Positions 17,674 to 26,770 of a stretch of DNA of 64,000 bases are shown here, piece by piece; the stretch's first letter is position 1, and each line of letters begins with the position of its first letter. The notes below the pieces were generated by a model, which saw only the letters and a program-made list of their open reading frames with translations, did no database searches and had not been told where the DNA came from. The position numbers were made by a program, and so were the translations under genes. The stretch is from Bacillus sp. UNC41MFS5. GTDB lineage: Bacteria; Bacillota; Bacilli; Bacillales_B; DSM-18226. Where the stretch lies: contig NZ_JMLP01000022.1 in assembly GCF_000686805.1 (NCBI RefSeq), positions 1 through 64,000 of the forward strand, written 5' to 3'.

Positions 17674-18387
17674 ATGAAAACACATATTTTATTCATTGAA
17701 GATGAGACTCAAATTGCACGTGTATTAAAAATGGAGCTTGAGTTTGAAGGTTATGAGGTAACAGTAGACCATAACGGTAAATCAGGTTTAGAAACCGCCT
17801 TAACTACTGACGTGGATTTAATCCTATTAGACGTAATGTTGCCAGGAGTAAGTGGAATAGAGGTATTAAGACGTTATAGAAAGGATAACAAGAAAACACC
17901 CGTTATTCTTTTAACAGCACGAAATACAACATTTGATAAAGTTGCAGGTTTGGACCATGGAGCTAATGATTATGTCATAAAGCCTTATGAAATTGAAGAA
18001 TTGTTAGCTCGGATTCGTTCGTGTCTACGAAATTATGATAAAGAGGAATCTTTGATGGAACAACCCTTATTGACAGTAGAGGACTTAGTTATTAATACAG
18101 ACACACGAGAAGTAACAAGGGATGGACAATTGATCACCTTCACACCGAAGGAGTATGATTTACTGGTTTATTTGGTATTGAATAAAAACAAAGTAGTAAC
18201 AAGAGATAGTATCATTATGAGTGTTTGGGGATATGAATACGAGGGTGAAATGAATGTCATTGATGTTTTTATCAGGCAAATAAGAAAAAAGATGGATGAA
18301 GGATTTTCTTTCCAATTAATTAATACGGTTCGAGGGATTGGTTACACCATCAAGGAGAAAAAAGATGAAGATTACGACAAAAATTAA
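17674..18387 (+). CDS. OmpR-family response regulator
   Basis: A 237-residue regulator. The receiver domain (residues 1-120) has the acidic pair in FIEDETQ, the phospho-acceptor aspartate in LILLDVMLPG (about residue 53), the T in ILLTAR and the K in YVIKPY. The C-terminal winged helix (about 135-230) has FTPKEYDLLVYL and NVIDVFIRQIRKKM. It overlaps its kinase gene by 23 bases. Likely targets are the TTAAGA repeats at 15550 and 16234, an inference from their 11-bp spacing and position. ATG 17674 follows AAGGGGAAGGG. Confidence 0.93.
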   Translation: MKTHILFIEDETQIARVLKMELEFEGYEVTVDHNGKSGLETALTTDVDLILLDVMLPGVSGIEVLRRYRKDNKKTPVILLTARNTTFDKVAGLDHGANDYVIKPYEIEELLARIRSCLRNYDKEESLMEQPLLTVEDLVINTDTREVTRDGQLITFTPKEYDLLVYLVLNKNKVVTRDSIIMSVWGYEYEGEMNVIDVFIRQIRKKMDEGFSFQLINTVRGIGYTIKEKKDEDYDKN

Positions 18388-19756
18388 TCTTTTAACCACT
18401 GTCTGGATGCTTTGCATTTTAATGATTATTAATTTTGCGGTCTTCTTTCTATTTATGAAAACAACAGTAAATATGGAAGAAAAGGTTCTCCTTCAAAAAG
18501 CTGAGGATATTCTAACAGAAATTGGTTCAAATCCGTCTTCCAGTAATGTTGAAGCACGGTTAAAGGAGAATTTAAATGACCATTCATTTATAAGAATGAT
18601 TCAACCGAAAAATAAGGTTGTTCATGAAGTAACTAATGACCAATTACTCTCGAAAAAAATGAAAGGAAAATACACCACGAAAAAGCAATCCCAAACACGG
18701 TTGATTTCGGCAGAAAACGGAGAAGAGGAGGTTTTAATTATTCGGTTACCGATTAAACATGGAAATAACGTGAGTTTGGAGATTGGAGAACGGTTATCAG
18801 GTCTAGAAACGAGAAAAGAAATTCTCCGTGGGATATTAGGGTTTTGTACACTATTAGCAGCTATATTGTCTATACTTGGAGGAAGATGGTTAGCAAATAT
18901 GATAATGAAACCTATATCCAATATGATTAACACCATGGAAGAAATTGAAAAAAGCGGTGTTCCGAAAAAAATTATCATCCAAAATGAAACGAAGGATGAA
19001 CTCTATACAATGGCGAATACGTTTAATCGTATGATCATTAGGATTCAAGAAAATCTCGCCAAACAAGCACAGTTTGTTTCTGATGCTTCACATGAATTAT
19101 AGACGCCATTGACCGTCATCAAGAGCTATGCAAATCTCTTAAAAAGGCAAGGGATAGAAAATAAAGATATAGCAGAAGAGGCTATCTATGCCATTCATAC
19201 AGAGGCCACTAGAATACAAAAAATGACTGATACTTTTCTGGATCTAGCTAACTTAGAAAATGAAAATATATTAGAAATAAATAAAATCGACTTAGTAACT
19301 TTATCCGAAAACATACTAAAACAACTTAAAGAGGTATATAAAAGGGAGATATTACTGCGTTTTGAGGAAAATCCAATCATTATTTATGCCGATGAGTTAA
19401 AGATAAAGCAAGTCATTATCATCTTGATTGATAATGCAATGAAATATAGCAATGATAAAATTGAAGTCTTCATAGAAAGAACCCACCAACATGCAATAAT
19501 CAGTATAAAAGATTATGGAATAGGAATCCCCGAAAATGAAATAGAGAATATTTTTGAACGTTTTTATCGAGTGGACAAAGCAAGAGGTCGTGAAACTGGT
19601 GGTTCTGGTTTGGGTCTAAATATTGCCAAAAATATTGTACAACTACACAAAGGTGATATTAAGATAAAAAGCAAAGAAGGATTAGGCACGAAAGTAGTAA
19701 TATTTTTACCAATTTTGAATGAACAAATTCGGGATGAAAGCAGTCCTTTTGTATGA
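18365..19756 (+). pseudogene. Sensor histidine kinase with an in-frame TAG in the H-box
   Basis: The start ATG 18365 follows AAGGAG within the regulator's 3' end. Two membrane helices (residues about 10-32 and 150-175) flank an extracellular part; a HAMP-like segment follows. The dimerisation motif reads SDASHEL-TAG-TPLTVIKSY: the codon after the phospho-acceptor block (19100-19102) is a stop, where kinases normally have R or K. An AAG to TAG change is the simplest origin. The same frame then continues without further damage through the N-box (IILIDNAMKYS), G1 (DYGIGI), F-box and G2 (GGSGLGLNIAK) to 19756. So one nonsense codon separates two otherwise intact halves. Confidence 0.85.
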
Positions 19757-19971
19757 GTTTGTGAAAAAGTGTACTTAAGTTAGTTGAGAAGGGGCTTAAG
19801 AGAATGCTGTTCACAAATAATATTAATTACAATGGCATTAAGGGAGTTGAATCCATTTTTTTGTTAGTTCTTGATTAATTAAAAATCTGCCAAATAGTTG
19901 AAGAAAATACTTTAATAATGAGTTTTTAACCACGAAATATTTCTTTTTACCTAAACCAATAAATTAGTGGA

Positions 19972-20091
19972 ATGAGTTATTTTATTCTAATTTTCTTAAT
20001 TTACATAAAATTTACGATATATCCGGTTCATGGATTATTCACAGGTTACGATCATATCCTGTTTGTGATTAGTTTACTTTTGGGGCTTTAA
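19972..20091 (+). pseudogene. HupE/UreJ-type membrane protein fragment
   Basis: A 39-codon frame ends with HGLFTGYDHILFVISLLLGL, which matches the conserved GxxHILxGxDHLLFLxALL motif of the HupE/UreJ family, a motif that normally sits inside a roughly 180-350 residue protein. Nothing similar continues after the stop. It lies in an otherwise gene-free 400-base stretch and has no ribosome site, so it is a relic. Confidence 0.55.
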
Positions 20092-20176
20092 CCATTCGTC
20101 ACATCTTTCAGATCCAAATACTGTCTTGGAACTTAATACAAACTAGTTCGTCATATACATAAAAGGGGGAATGTGT

Positions 20177-20641
20177 ATGAAGAAATGGTTTTTAATATTA
20201 ATAGCTCTTTTTGGACTTACCATAATTGGTTGTTCAAATAATGGATTGTCAGGAGGAAAGCCTCCTAAAGCATTTATAGAAATCAATAATAAAAGATTTG
20301 AAACTACACTTGGTACTTATTGTTGGCAAGAGAATGGAAAAGGTGATTGCGTTGATACTGTTGGCCCAATTGAGCTATTAAAAGGTAAAAAGCCAATAGA
20401 AGTAAAATCTGGAGAGAATATAACTTTCCTGATGGATTATAATCCAAAACCAAATAAATTCCATGTTATACAGATAAGTAATAACAAAGAAACTGAAATC
20501 GTTGTTAAGGATAATAATTTTTCAGCACCTATACAGAAAGGGGTCTATTATTACTCTTATGGAGTATGGTGGATGGATGAAAAGGAAGAGAATTTATCTC
20601 ATGGCGATGCTTTTTATTCTTTCTCCTTAGAAGTAAAATAG
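20177..20641 (+). CDS. Putative lipoprotein of unknown function
   Basis: A 154-residue precursor: MKKWFLILIALFGLTIIGC is a lipoprotein signal with the lipobox TIIGC. The mature part has two cysteines near TYCWQENGKGDC, as in small Bacillus lipoproteins that carry a disulphide, then a beta-rich C-terminus. ATG 20177 is seven bases after AGGGGG; the ATG at 20171 is too close. No family is recognised. It stands alone and is followed by an intergenic repeat. Confidence 0.75.
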   Translation: MKKWFLILIALFGLTIIGCSNNGLSGGKPPKAFIEINNKRFETTLGTYCWQENGKGDCVDTVGPIELLKGKKPIEVKSGENITFLMDYNPKPNKFHVIQISNNKETEIVVKDNNFSAPIQKGVYYYSYGVWWMDEKEENLSHGDAFYSFSLEVK

Positions 20642-20677
20642 TTCATGCTCAACAAAAGGGTGCAAGAGTAAAAGTCC

Positions 20678-20745
20678 CAGCTGCCATCAATTATTGGCGG
20701 CTTTCTTCTTGTACTAAGTCTACTAACTTGGCAGGTTAGTAGAAG
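20678..20745. repeat. Intergenic repeat, copy B
   Basis: CAGCTGCC, then GGCGGCTTTCTT, then CTAAC and GGTTAGTAG. It has the same order of blocks as copy A (5573-5626) and copy C (22003-22043), with more divergence between blocks. The first pair forms a short hairpin that could end transcription of the lipoprotein gene. Confidence 0.45.
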
Positions 20746-20829
20746 AAGAATTTTGATATTTTTGTTATAATATGGATAAAAATTAGTAGTGCGGGTAACT
20801 CGTTAAGTTAATGTGAAAAGAGGTACGCA

Positions 20830-21039
20830 ATGGAGGTAATTTTAGCAAGTGTGTTTTCAGATATAATAATATTTATTACTATCTTTTTTATGATGAAGGT
20901 ATTCGTGATCGGCTTTAAGAGGAATGATATATCACTTCGGAAATTCATTTTTTTATCAACTTCTTCAATTACTATTGGTTTATTAGTCGCTATCGTTTTA
21001 CCCGTTGGCTATCAAAAAATAATTAATTACATTTACTAA
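20830..21039 (+). CDS. Small membrane protein, two helices
   Basis: A 69-residue protein with two hydrophobic segments (residues about 3-27 and 42-62) separated by a short basic loop (GFKRNDISLRK). ATG 20830 follows AGAGGTACGCA. No family is recognised and no operon partner is evident. Confidence 0.6.
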   Translation: MEVILASVFSDIIIFITIFFMMKVFVIGFKRNDISLRKFIFLSTSSITIGLLVAIVLPVGYQKIINYIY

Positions 21040-21271
21040 CTTCTCCTTAAAAAAGTTGTTCCAAACCTAGGTCCTTTCATTTTTAATAATCAGTAATAAT
21101 ACAGGTACAATAGCGGTAGTCGGAGTAAAAAATCAAGTTAGGCATACTACCGGCTACATTCAGGGGAGTGAATGGTGATAGCATTTTAACGGGGGAATAG
21201 ACCTAATACGCTTGTTGTAATATTAACTGTTTTGGATTGGGATACTAAGCATGATAAAGGGGGTGAAGTGG

Positions 21272-21910
21272 TTGGAAAAACTAAAAAAGAACTTGGAGGG
21301 TAAGAACACGGCTCTCATCGTCGTGGATGTGCAAAACGATTATTGCCATCCCGATGGAGCGATTGCCAAAAGCGGAAGTGACGTTAGCTCGGTCAAAAAA
21401 ATGATGCTGAACTTGCACAGCATGTTGGATGCGGCAAGAGAGCACTCCGTTCCAATCATATTCCTGCAGACGAATCATGATAAGACAACTGATTCTGAGG
21501 TTTGGCTTTCCCGTTTTCCGGATGGTGTCAATCCGATTTGCAAGACGGGGAGCTGGGGAGCGGAATTTTACGAGGTTGAGCCACAGTCTAATGACATCAT
21601 CGTTAAGAAACATCGTTACAGTGGGTTCGTTCATACTATGCTGGAATCCATATTGCGAACTCTTAAGAGTGAAACCCTAATTATTACCGGTGTGAGTACG
21701 AATCTTTGCGTGGAATCAACTTCAAGAGACGGGTTTATGCTGGATTATCGGATTGTGCTCATGAAAGATGCCTGCGCGGCTTTTTCGAAGGAAGAACACG
21801 AAATGACCTTAAAAACCGTGGATACCTATTTTGGGATGGTGGCAGATACGGAACAGGTTGTTTCCTTTTGGAGGATGAACGCAACCCAATCTCCCCAGTT
21901 TGTAACATAA
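21272..21910 (+). CDS. Isochorismatase-family cysteine hydrolase
   Basis: About 212 residues with the full catalytic triad of this fold: aspartate in IVVDVQNDY, lysine in IIVKKHRYSGF and cysteine in TGVSTNLCVES, which also shows the typical cis-peptide context. Members hydrolyse N-carbamoyl compounds, nicotinamide, ureidoacrylate or isochorismate; the substrate here is not predictable. TTG 21272 is seven bases after AAAGGGGGTG, better than the ATG at 21251. Local base composition is slightly more GC-rich than its neighbours. Confidence 0.87.
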   Translation: MEKLKKNLEGKNTALIVVDVQNDYCHPDGAIAKSGSDVSSVKKMMLNLHSMLDAAREHSVPIIFLQTNHDKTTDSEVWLSRFPDGVNPICKTGSWGAEFYEVEPQSNDIIVKKHRYSGFVHTMLESILRTLKSETLIITGVSTNLCVESTSRDGFMLDYRIVLMKDACAAFSKEEHEMTLKTVDTYFGMVADTEQVVSFWRMNATQSPQFVT

Positions 21911-22002
21911 TCGGTTTGATGAAAAAAACAACTATATTTTTATAGACAAGCACCAAAAATAAAAACAGTGGTGGACTAGGATGGATAATAAATGTATGTC
22001 CT

Positions 22003-22043
22003 AGCTGCCGCTGTTTTATTGCTAACTACACCGGTTAGTTCAA
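22003..22043. repeat. Intergenic repeat, copy C
   Basis: AGCTGCCGCTGTTTTATTGC, then CTAAC and GGTTAGTTC. A short form of the repeat seen at 5573 and 20678. It lies between the isochorismatase-like gene and the hcp terminator. Confidence 0.45.
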
Positions 22044-22118
22044 TTATTGTTCAGATACATGGTATCAATGTTTTCCCCTTAACATCTTAATTAAATTAAA
22101 TGAAACTGATAAAATAAA

Positions 22119-22143
22119 GGGAAAGCCACTGAGGCTCTCCCTA
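22119..22143 (-). terminator. Terminator after hcp
   Basis: GGGAAAGCC and GGCTCTCCC pair around ACTGA. On the minus strand it is followed by TTTATTTT, so it serves hcp. Confidence 0.75.
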
Positions 22144-22189
22144 TATCATTTGTTTTATCCTTCATCCCAATCAGGACCCTAAATTATTA

Positions 22190-23869
22190 TTAAACTAATG
22201 TACTTTCTTGAATTTCAATAGAGCTGTTCATGAACATTTCCAAGTCGTCCTTTGTATTCGAAATACCGCCTACACCAAAATTCTCAATTAAGAAGTTCGT
22301 TACGTTTGGTGATAAGAAAGCTGGTAATGTTGGTCCAACGTGAATATTTTTCACACCTAAGTAAAGTAAAGATAAGAAAACGATAACCGCTTTTTGCTCA
22401 TACCATGCGATATTGTAAGATAACGGTAATTCATTTACACTTTCTAATCCGAATGCCTCTTTCAGCTTCAATGCAGTCATGACGAGAGAGTAGGAATCGT
22501 TACATTGTCCTGCATCAAGTACCCTTGGAATTCCGTTAATATCACCTAAATCTAGCTTATTGTATCGATATTTTGCACAACCTGCTGTTAAAATGATCGT
22601 ATCTTTTGGAAGTTCTTCGGCAAACTCTTTATAATAAGTTCTGCTCTTATGGCGGCCATCACAGCCAGCCATGACAAAGAATCGTTTAATATCACCGTTT
22701 TTCACTGCTTCTACCACTTGATCAGCTACTTGAGCCACTTGATTATGCGCAAATCCTCCAACAATTTCACCTGTTTCAATTTCTACTGGCGACTGGCATT
22801 TCTTTGCATGCTCAATAATAACGGAGAAATCTTTTGTACCATCTTCATTTTTAGGAATATGTGTTACACCCTCAACAGCAGTTGCCCCAGTTGTATACAT
22901 TCTTCCATTATAAGATGCCTTCGGTGGTACAATACAGTTTGTTGTCATTAAAATCGGACCGTTAAAGCTCTCGAATTCACGAGTTTGTTCCCACCATGCA
23001 TTTCCGTAGTTACCGACAAAGTGATCATATTTTTTAAATGCTGGATAATAGTTCGCTGGAAGCATTTCACTATGTGTATACACATCTACTCCCGTGCCCT
23101 CTGTTTGTTTTAATAACTGTTCCATATCCTTTAGGTCATGACCGCTGACTAGAATTCCCGGATTTTGACGTACACCAATGTTTACTTTCGTCATTTCAGG
23201 ATGACCATACGTCGATGTATTTGCTGTATCTAAAAGCTCCATGGCATGAACGCCGTACTTTCCACATTCCATAGAAAGTTCAATCAATTGTTCCATACTT
23301 ACTGAATCATCTGTGATCATTGCAAGTGCTCTTTGCATAAACGCATCTAGCTCGTCATTTTCATAGCTAAGATTTGCCGCATGCTCTAAATAGGCAGCCA
23401 TTCCTTTCAAACCGTAAGTCACTAACTCTCTTAATGAACGAATATCTTCATCTCTTGTCGCTAAAATACTAACTTCTTGAGAAGCAGATTTCATTTCAAG
23501 CTGATGATTGGTTTCAGCATCCCATGTGACAAAATCGCTATTATTGTCTAAAGTGTACCCTGCATTGCTGATTGCCGCTTTAATTTCTTCCCGGAGCTTT
23601 AAACCTTCTCTTACTGTATTAAAAAATTCATTTTTATCCCAATTTGCATTTGTAATCGTCATAAAAAGACCATTTACGATAAACTGATCTGTTATCTTTT
23701 GATTAATACCGATTTCACGAGCCATTGTATTCACAATCGCTACTCCCTTAATCGTGTAAATCAATAAATCTTGCATATTTGCTAAATCATCTTTTTTTCC
23801 ACATACTCCAACAACTGTACAACCTGTTCCTTTTGCGGTTTCTTGACATTGAAAACAAAACATACTCAT
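22190..23869 (-). CDS. hcp: Hydroxylamine reductase / hybrid cluster protein
   Basis: A 559-residue cytoplasmic Fe-S protein. The N-terminal cubane cluster ligands are C5, C8, C17 and C23 ([17 protein letters not shown]). Hybrid-cluster residues lie in the C-terminal half, for example in [24 protein letters not shown] and [10 protein letters not shown]. The family reduces hydroxylamine or nitric oxide under low oxygen. ATG 23869 is nine bases after GGAGG. Upstream there are two copies of AGTGAATGATT, at about 23883 and 23929, of unknown meaning. It stands alone; the reductase partner hcr is not present. Confidence 0.95.
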   Translation of the reverse strand: MSMFCFQCQETAKGTGCTVVGVCGKKDDLANMQDLLIYTIKGVAIVNTMAREIGINQKITDQFIVNGLFMTITNANWDKNEFFNTVREGLKLREEIKAAISNAGYTLDNNSDFVTWDAETNHQLEMKSASQEVSILATRDEDIRSLRELVTYGLKGMAAYLEHAANLSYENDELDAFMQRALAMITDDSVSMEQLIELSMECGKYGVHAMELLDTANTSTYGHPEMTKVNIGVRQNPGILVSGHDLKDMEQLLKQTEGTGVDVYTHSEMLPANYYPAFKKYDHFVGNYGNAWWEQTREFESFNGPILMTTNCIVPPKASYNGRMYTTGATAVEGVTHIPKNEDGTKDFSVIIEHAKKCQSPVEIETGEIVGGFAHNQVAQVADQVVEAVKNGDIKRFFVMAGCDGRHKSRTYYKEFAEELPKDTIILTAGCAKYRYNKLDLGDINGIPRVLDAGQCNDSYSLVMTALKLKEAFGLESVNELPLSYNIAWYEQKAVIVFLSLLYLGVKNIHVGPTLPAFLSPNVTNFLIENFGVGGISNTKDDLEMFMNSSIEIQESTLV

Positions 23870-24044
23870 TTATAATTTCCTCCAGTGAATGATTTTAGAT
23901 TTCAATTTTTCTTCAATTTACACTTTAGTGAATGATTGAATAAGTATCATAAGCAATTAACAATTTTATCAACTTGTTTACATCGCTATTATAAATTCAT
24001 AAATTTAAAATTTGGAGTTCTTTATGAATCTGTTCAATAATAAG
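23870..24044. other. hcp upstream region
   Basis: AT-rich DNA with a direct repeat of AGTGAATGATT about 45 bases apart. No gene is visible. It should hold the hcp promoter, but no -35/-10 pair with good spacing stood out. Confidence 0.4.
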
Positions 24045-24278
24045 TCAAAAAGATTTGAACACTTCGTGACAAAAGGACAAATTGAAAAAAGCACCCTTTT
24101 TACAAAGGTGCCTGCATTTAGATATTTCGTTGGGCTTTAACCCTCTTCCTTTGAAATCAATAGATAGCCACTCTATGGTTTTTTCATTACTAAAAGTAAC
24201 CGTTACTATGTCATGCCCATATATAATATAGACGGGCTCCAATTTCCTCTCTGAGTGTAATATATAGTGTAATTTCAA
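24045..24278 (-). CDS. Candidate small protein, unknown
   Basis: A 77-residue frame from TTG 24278, five bases after GGAGAG. It reads LKLHYILHSERKLEPVY and ends inside a minus-strand hairpin terminator (24083-24112: GCACC...GGGTGC then TTTTTTC). That terminator implies a minus-strand transcript ending here, which supports a gene, but no family is recognised, the stop lies beyond the hairpin, and the start is weak. It could be a degraded gene. Confidence 0.3.
   Translation of the reverse strand: MKLHYILHSERKLEPVYIIYGHDIVTVTFSNEKTIEWLSIDFKGRGLKPNEISKCRHLCKKGAFFNLSFCHEVFKSF
24083..24112 (-). terminator. Minus-strand terminator
   Basis: On the minus strand GCACC TTTGTAAAAA GGGTGC is followed by TTTTTTC. 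It ends a transcript coming from about 24.3 kb. Confidence 0.6.
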
Positions 24279-24314
24279 ATTAGCTCTCCATACATTCGAA
24301 AGGAAGTGTAAAAA

Positions 24315-24515
24315 ATGACTAATGCCATACCGATGACTAATGCCATACCGATTACTGCTCCCGCAAATATTCTTCCTCAACCTCCATTGTGTTACTCTTA
24401 TGCAGCACCTGCATATACAGATTGTTTTCCTGCACATGGGTGCGGTGAGTTTATACTCATCGTAGTGTTGTTTATTTTATTAATTATTGTTGGTGCAGTT
24501 TGTTTCTGTGGTTAA
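24315..24515 (+). CDS. YjcZ-family small sporulation protein
   Basis: A 66-residue protein with a hydrophobic C-terminal segment, EFILIVVLFILLIIVGAVCF, that is the hallmark of YjcZ-type proteins found in spore-forming bacilli. The N-terminus begins with two exact copies of an 18-base unit (24315-24332 and 24333-24350) coding MTNAIP twice, so the first or the seventh codon could be the original start. The ribosome site AAAGGAAGTG precedes the first. A terminator follows directly. Confidence 0.75.
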   Translation: MTNAIPMTNAIPITAPANILPQPPLCYSYAAPAYTDCFPAHGCGEFILIVVLFILLIIVGAVCFCG

Positions 24516-24536
24516 AAATGTGAAAGTATCTATTAA

Positions 24537-24573
24537 ATAATCCTCATCTTTACTCCGGATGAGGATTATTTTT
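24537..24573 (+). terminator. Terminator after the YjcZ-like gene
   Basis: AATAATCCTCATC and GATGAGGATTATT form a 13-bp stem followed by TTTTT. Confidence 0.88.
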
Positions 24574-24683
24574 CCTTTAACTTATGTAAGTTTTTATTTG
24601 CCCTGTTTTTCTTATGTTTTTATTGTGAACATTAGATTTATTCAGTATATTTAATATAATATCAAAGTAGCGAGGAAGGTAAA

Positions 24684-25514
24684 ATGAATCAATCCTATTT
24701 TTATTTAAAACTAGAAACACATCAATTACATATGTCTTATAAAAATGAATTTCGTCGCGTGCGTGTTTTATTGCCGAAAAATTATGATATAGATGAGGCT
24801 GAAAATTATCCAGTTGTCTATATGCATGATGGACAAAATGTTTTCTACAGTAGTGAAGCTTATAGCGGGTATTCATGGAAGGTTATTCCGGCAATAAAAC
24901 AAAACCCCGATTTACCGAAGATGATTGTTGTTGGGATAGATAACGCAGGACAAGATCGAATTAATGAATATACGCCTTGGAAAATTACTGAAAGCCCACT
25001 TCCTGAAGATATTGAACTAGGCGGTAGAGGTGCGGAATTTGCTGAGTTTGTCATGACAGTCGTGAAGCCGTTTATCGATAACCATTTCCGAACTAAATCG
25101 GATAAATATCATACAGCGGTGATTGGCAGTTCACTTGGAGGAAATATTTCGGCTTTTATGGGTATTGAATATAAAGATCAAATTGGTGGTTTAGGCATTT
25201 TTTCTTTAGCTAATTGGATTACTAGTAAAGCCTTTGACAGTTATATTGCTAGAAAAGAGTTGGATCCTGAACAACGCGTGTACATTCAAGTTGGGACTCA
25301 GGAAGGCGATGATGCCGATCGACAATTGATGTATGGGAATATGAAGCAGGCATATATCGATTGTTCGCTTAAGTATTATAAACAACTGTTAAAAGGTTCT
25401 GTTCCAATTGATAACATTCGTTTAAATATTTTTGCGGATGAAGAACATAATGAAAAAGCTTGGGCAAAACACTTGCCAGAATGTTTACGTTTTGTAAGTG
25501 AGATGTGGTCTTGA
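24684..25514 (+). CDS. Alpha/beta-hydrolase esterase, operon gene 1
   Basis: A 276-residue cytoplasmic hydrolase of the esterase D / IroE-like group. The N-terminal RRVRVLLPKNYD...YPVVYMHDGQNVF is typical, the nucleophile serine is in IGSSLGGNISA (about residue 152), and the acid/histidine come later (DEEHNEKAW, histidine about 255). No signal peptide. ATG 24684 follows GAGGAAGGT. It is followed by an ATP-grasp ligase and a second esterase with short gaps of 50 and 18 bases, so the three form one operon. Confidence 0.85.
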   Translation: MNQSYFYLKLETHQLHMSYKNEFRRVRVLLPKNYDIDEAENYPVVYMHDGQNVFYSSEAYSGYSWKVIPAIKQNPDLPKMIVVGIDNAGQDRINEYTPWKITESPLPEDIELGGRGAEFAEFVMTVVKPFIDNHFRTKSDKYHTAVIGSSLGGNISAFMGIEYKDQIGGLGIFSLANWITSKAFDSYIARKELDPEQRVYIQVGTQEGDDADRQLMYGNMKQAYIDCSLKYYKQLLKGSVPIDNIRLNIFADEEHNEKAWAKHLPECLRFVSEMWS

Positions 25515-25564
25515 ATGAACTGAATATTTATATTTGACTGAATTTGATTATGGGAGGATTTTTT

Positions 25565-26752
25565 ATGAATTATATTTTGATATCACCATATTATCCAGGT
25601 AATTTTCAGCCATTTGCTCATCGTTTAAAAGACGCAGGTGTCAATGTTTTAGGAATTGGCGAAGAGCCATATGAACAATTAGGTTCCAAATTACAAAACT
25701 CCTTAACAGAATATTATCGTGTTAATAATTTAGAAGATGTTGATGAAGTGAAACGTGCTGTTGCATTTTTATTTTATAAACATGGTCCAATTGACCGCAT
25801 TGAATCCAATAACGAACACTGGTTAGAACTTGATGCGCAGTTGCGTGAGCAATTTAACGTGTACGGCAATAAAACGAATGACATAAAAAAAGTTAAGTAT
25901 AAATCTGAAATGAAAAAGCTGTTTAAAGAAGCAAATGTGCCTGTTGTAGAAGGAAGAATCGTAAAAACTAAAAAGGATTTATCTAAAGCCATTGATGAAT
26001 TAGGACTGCCAGTTATCGCAAAACCGGATAATGGGGTTGGATCAGCTGCAACCTTTAAATTAAGTTCAGAAGAGGATGTCCGTCATTTTGAAGAAGAATG
26101 GGGAGAAGCACAAGTGTACTTCTTAGAGCCATATGTCGAAGGAGGCGTGCTTTGTACATTTGATGGTTTATTGGATCAGGAAGGGAACATTGTTTTCCAA
26201 ACAAGCTTTACCTATAATATGCCAACACTGGAACTCGTTAATGGTCAATTGGATTTAGCTTATGTGATTCAAAAAGAAATTGATCCAAAGCTCGAAACTT
26301 ATGGAAAGGCGATTGTGAAAGCCTTTGGTATGAAAGAACGCTTTTTCCATATTGAGTTTTTTAAATTAGAAAATGGGGATTATGTTGCACTTGAATACAA
26401 TAACCGCTTGGCCGGCGGCTATACGATTGATATGTACAATTTCGCGTACTCCATTGATTTATTTGCTCAGTATGCTTCTCTTGTGACAGGAGGAGAATTT
26501 AAGGAGTCCGATGCCGAAAACCAGTTTTGTGTCGGTGTAACACAGCGAGATGCGTATGAGTATAAACATGATACGAATGCTATTTATGAACGATTTGGCG
26601 ACCGTGTGAAGTTTGAACGGCGCATGCCAGATGCGTTTGCGGAACTCCAAGGAAATCAATTTTATGCGATTAATGCAAATACGCAAGAAGAAGTGGATGA
26701 CATTGTCCATTTTGTACATGAACGAAAAAATTACAGCATTGCAAACGTATAG
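25565..26752 (+). CDS. ATP-grasp ligase-like protein, operon gene 2
   Basis: A 395-residue protein. Residues about 1-100 form a pre-ATP-grasp Rossmann-like part (MNYILISPYYPGNFQPF, IDRIESNNEHWLELDAQLRE); about 110-300 is an ATP-grasp fold with KSEMKKLFKEANVPV, LPVIAKPDNGVGSAATFKL (nucleotide binding) and FHIEFF...YVALEYNNRLAGG (metal-binding acidic and N residues). Such enzymes join a carboxylate to an amine or thiol through an acyl phosphate. The substrate is unknown. ATG 25565 lies six bases after GGGAGG; the two ATGs upstream are not well placed. Confidence 0.85.
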   Translation: MNYILISPYYPGNFQPFAHRLKDAGVNVLGIGEEPYEQLGSKLQNSLTEYYRVNNLEDVDEVKRAVAFLFYKHGPIDRIESNNEHWLELDAQLREQFNVYGNKTNDIKKVKYKSEMKKLFKEANVPVVEGRIVKTKKDLSKAIDELGLPVIAKPDNGVGSAATFKLSSEEDVRHFEEEWGEAQVYFLEPYVEGGVLCTFDGLLDQEGNIVFQTSFTYNMPTLELVNGQLDLAYVIQKEIDPKLETYGKAIVKAFGMKERFFHIEFFKLENGDYVALEYNNRLAGGYTIDMYNFAYSIDLFAQYASLVTGGEFKESDAENQFCVGVTQRDAYEYKHDTNAIYERFGDRVKFERRMPDAFAELQGNQFYAINANTQEEVDDIVHFVHERKNYSIANV

Positions 26753-26770
26753 GGATAGGAGATTTTTTAT

